From: an uncultured Thermoleophilia bacterium
GTDB taxonomy: Bacteria; Actinomycetota; Thermoleophilia; UBA2241
Assembly (NCBI GenBank): GCA_903921965.1
Contig: CAIXSE010000723.1
Coordinates: 1 to 5,214, forward strand
Length of the DNA: 5,214 nt
Direction of reading: 5' to 3'
Below, piece after piece: positions 4,112-5,214 of this stretch (the first letter of the stretch is position 1; each line of letters begins with the position of its first letter). The notes beneath the pieces were generated by a model. It saw only the letters and a list, made by a program, of their open reading frames with translations, searched no databases and was not told the origin of the DNA. The position numbers and the translations under genes are program-made.

Positions 4112-5214
4112 AGCAGCCGCGCGCGAACGCGTCCCGGTAGATCGCCTCGTAGTCGCCGGGACCGCCGATCTCGCGCGGGTTGCCCTGCGTCTGCGGGTCC
4201 TCGAAGGCGATCCGCGCCAGCAGCGGGATCTCGCCTTCGTCGAAGCCGAGCTCGCACAGCGTCGGGATGCCGACCGCGTCGGCGAGCTCGTCCACCCTCT
4301 GCGCCCCGGCGAGGGCGGCCTCCAGCGGGCTCAGCCCGGCGACCGGCACTCCCAGGGCCGGCGCGATGCGCGCGTACCGCTCAGGGCTCGCCGGGGCGTT
4401 GAAGCGGCACACCGGGCCGAGCAGCCTGGCCGTGAGGGCCCCGTGCGAGCAGTCGTGCACGCCGCCGGCCGACTGGCTCATGGCGTGGGCCGCGCCGGCG
4501 CTCTCGGTGCCGTAGGACATCCCGCCGAGGAGCGCGGCGTGCGCCATCGCCGTGCGCGCCGCGACGCTGGAGCCGTCGGAGACGGCGGCCTCGAGCCAGG
4601 CGCCGGCCAGCTCCATCGCGTGGAGCGCCACGGCGTCGTTGAAGGGCTGGTGGTAGTCGCAGGTGTAGCACTCGATCGCGTGCGAGAGCGCGTCCATGCC
4701 CGTGGCGGCGGTGACGTCCGCCGGCATGCCGAGCATGAGCTCCGGGTCGACGAGCGCCACGTGCGCCGCGATGAGCGGCGTCCCGCCGACGTTGAACTTG
4801 GTCTGCCGTTCCGGGTCGGTGACGACGGCCCACAGCGTGACCTCGCTGCCGGTGCCGGCCGTGGTCGGGACGGCGATGAGCGGCGGCACGCGCTCGACGA
4901 TCGGGTCGTGCCCCCACTCGTACTGCAGGATGGAGCCCCCGTGCCGGACCACCACGCCGACGGCCTTGGCCGTGTCCATGGCCGAGCCGCCGCCGACGGC
5001 GACGAGGCCGTCGCAGCCGTGCTCCCGGTAGACCTCGGCCCCGCGGTCCACGAGCGCGACGCCGGGGTTGGGGCGGACGTCGGCGAACACCGCGGCGTGC
5101 GGCAGGCGGGCCAGGACTTCGTCGGCCAGGCCCGCCGCGACCACGCCGGGGTCGGTCACCACGAGGGGGTGCTTCATGCCGGCCTCGCCGGCGAGCCCGG
5201 CGAGGGACCCGATG
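4110..5214 (-). CDS. Iron-containing (type III) alcohol dehydrogenase, N-terminus off right edge
   Basis: A group III, metal-dependent NAD(P)-linked alcohol dehydrogenase, which interconverts alcohols and aldehydes in the cytoplasm; substrate unknown. Numbering from the first Met in the window (codon 5177-5175), it has the nucleotide-binding GGGSAMDTAKA (62-72), PTTAGTGSE (104-112), and the four expected metal ligands: Asp162 and His166 in GMDALSHAIE, His231 in AAHAMSQ, His245 in CSHGAL, at the same 14-residue His-His spacing as E. coli FucO. Residue 235, where I recall FucO having His267, is Gln. The C-terminal half is helical and ends FARGC. That Met is probably not the start: the frame stays open upstream and reads IGSLAGLAGEAG before MKHPLVVTDPG, which matches the usual N-terminal beta strand and glycine-rich segment of the family. 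From this Met the protein would be 355 residues, short of the usual 380-400. It is convergent to the small protein gene. Confidence 0.93.
   Translation of the reverse strand, partial: IGSLAGLAGEAGMKHPLVVTDPGVVAAGLADEVLARLPHAAVFADVRPNPGVALVDRGAEVYREHGCDGLVAVGGGSAMDTAKAVGVVVRHGGSILQYEWGHDPIVERVPPLIAVPTTAGTGSEVTLWAVVTDPERQTKFNVGGTPLIAAHVALVDPELMLGMPADVTAATGMDALSHAIECYTCDYHQPFNDAVALHAMELAGAWLEAAVSDGSSVAARTAMAHAALLGGMSYGTESAGAAHAMSQSAGGVHDCSHGALTARLLGPVCRFNAPASPERYARIAPALGVPVAGLSPLEAALAGAQRVDELADAVGIPTLCELGFDEGEIPLLARIAFEDPQTQGNPREIGGPGDYEAIYRDAFARGC

Overview
The window is very GC-rich, with strongly GC-biased third codon positions, GTG starts on two of the genes and purine-rich Shine-Dalgarno sequences. 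Together with the style of the PurH protein this suggests a high-GC bacterium, most likely an Actinomycetota member (a deep lineage such as Coriobacteriia or Thermoleophilia is possible, but I cannot resolve this from sequence alone). It looks like ordinary chromosome. I see no phage, transposon, CRISPR, tRNA or rRNA signal.

Layout, left to right. Bases 2-478 (minus strand) hold the N-terminal 159 residues of an Orn/Lys/Arg decarboxylase whose PLP-binding body lies off the left edge. A divergent intergenic region of about 300 bp follows. It carries three copies of a short palindromic motif, two of them inside a longer imperfect direct repeat, and a weak promoter candidate. On the plus strand comes full-length purH (782-2323, bifunctional AICAR transformylase/IMP cyclohydrolase). 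A strong 14-bp hairpin then precedes a 421-residue tandem GNAT acetyltransferase (2409-3674). After a 140-bp gap there is an 87-residue small protein that resembles the DUF4242 group (3815-4078). Convergent to it, on the minus strand, is an iron-type alcohol dehydrogenase (4110 to beyond the right edge). Its reading frame continues through the first ATG, so the true N-terminus is outside the window.

How the genes relate. purH supplies the last two steps of IMP synthesis and stands without other pur genes in view. The GNAT gene follows it closely enough to share a transcript, but the hairpin between them may separate their expression. No shared pathway links the decarboxylase, GNAT protein, small protein and alcohol dehydrogenase. 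I find no convincing new biological system. The most unusual items are the glycine/proline-rich expansion inside the second GNAT domain, built partly from a 25-bp direct repeat, and the repeated palindromes in the decarboxylase-purH intergenic region.
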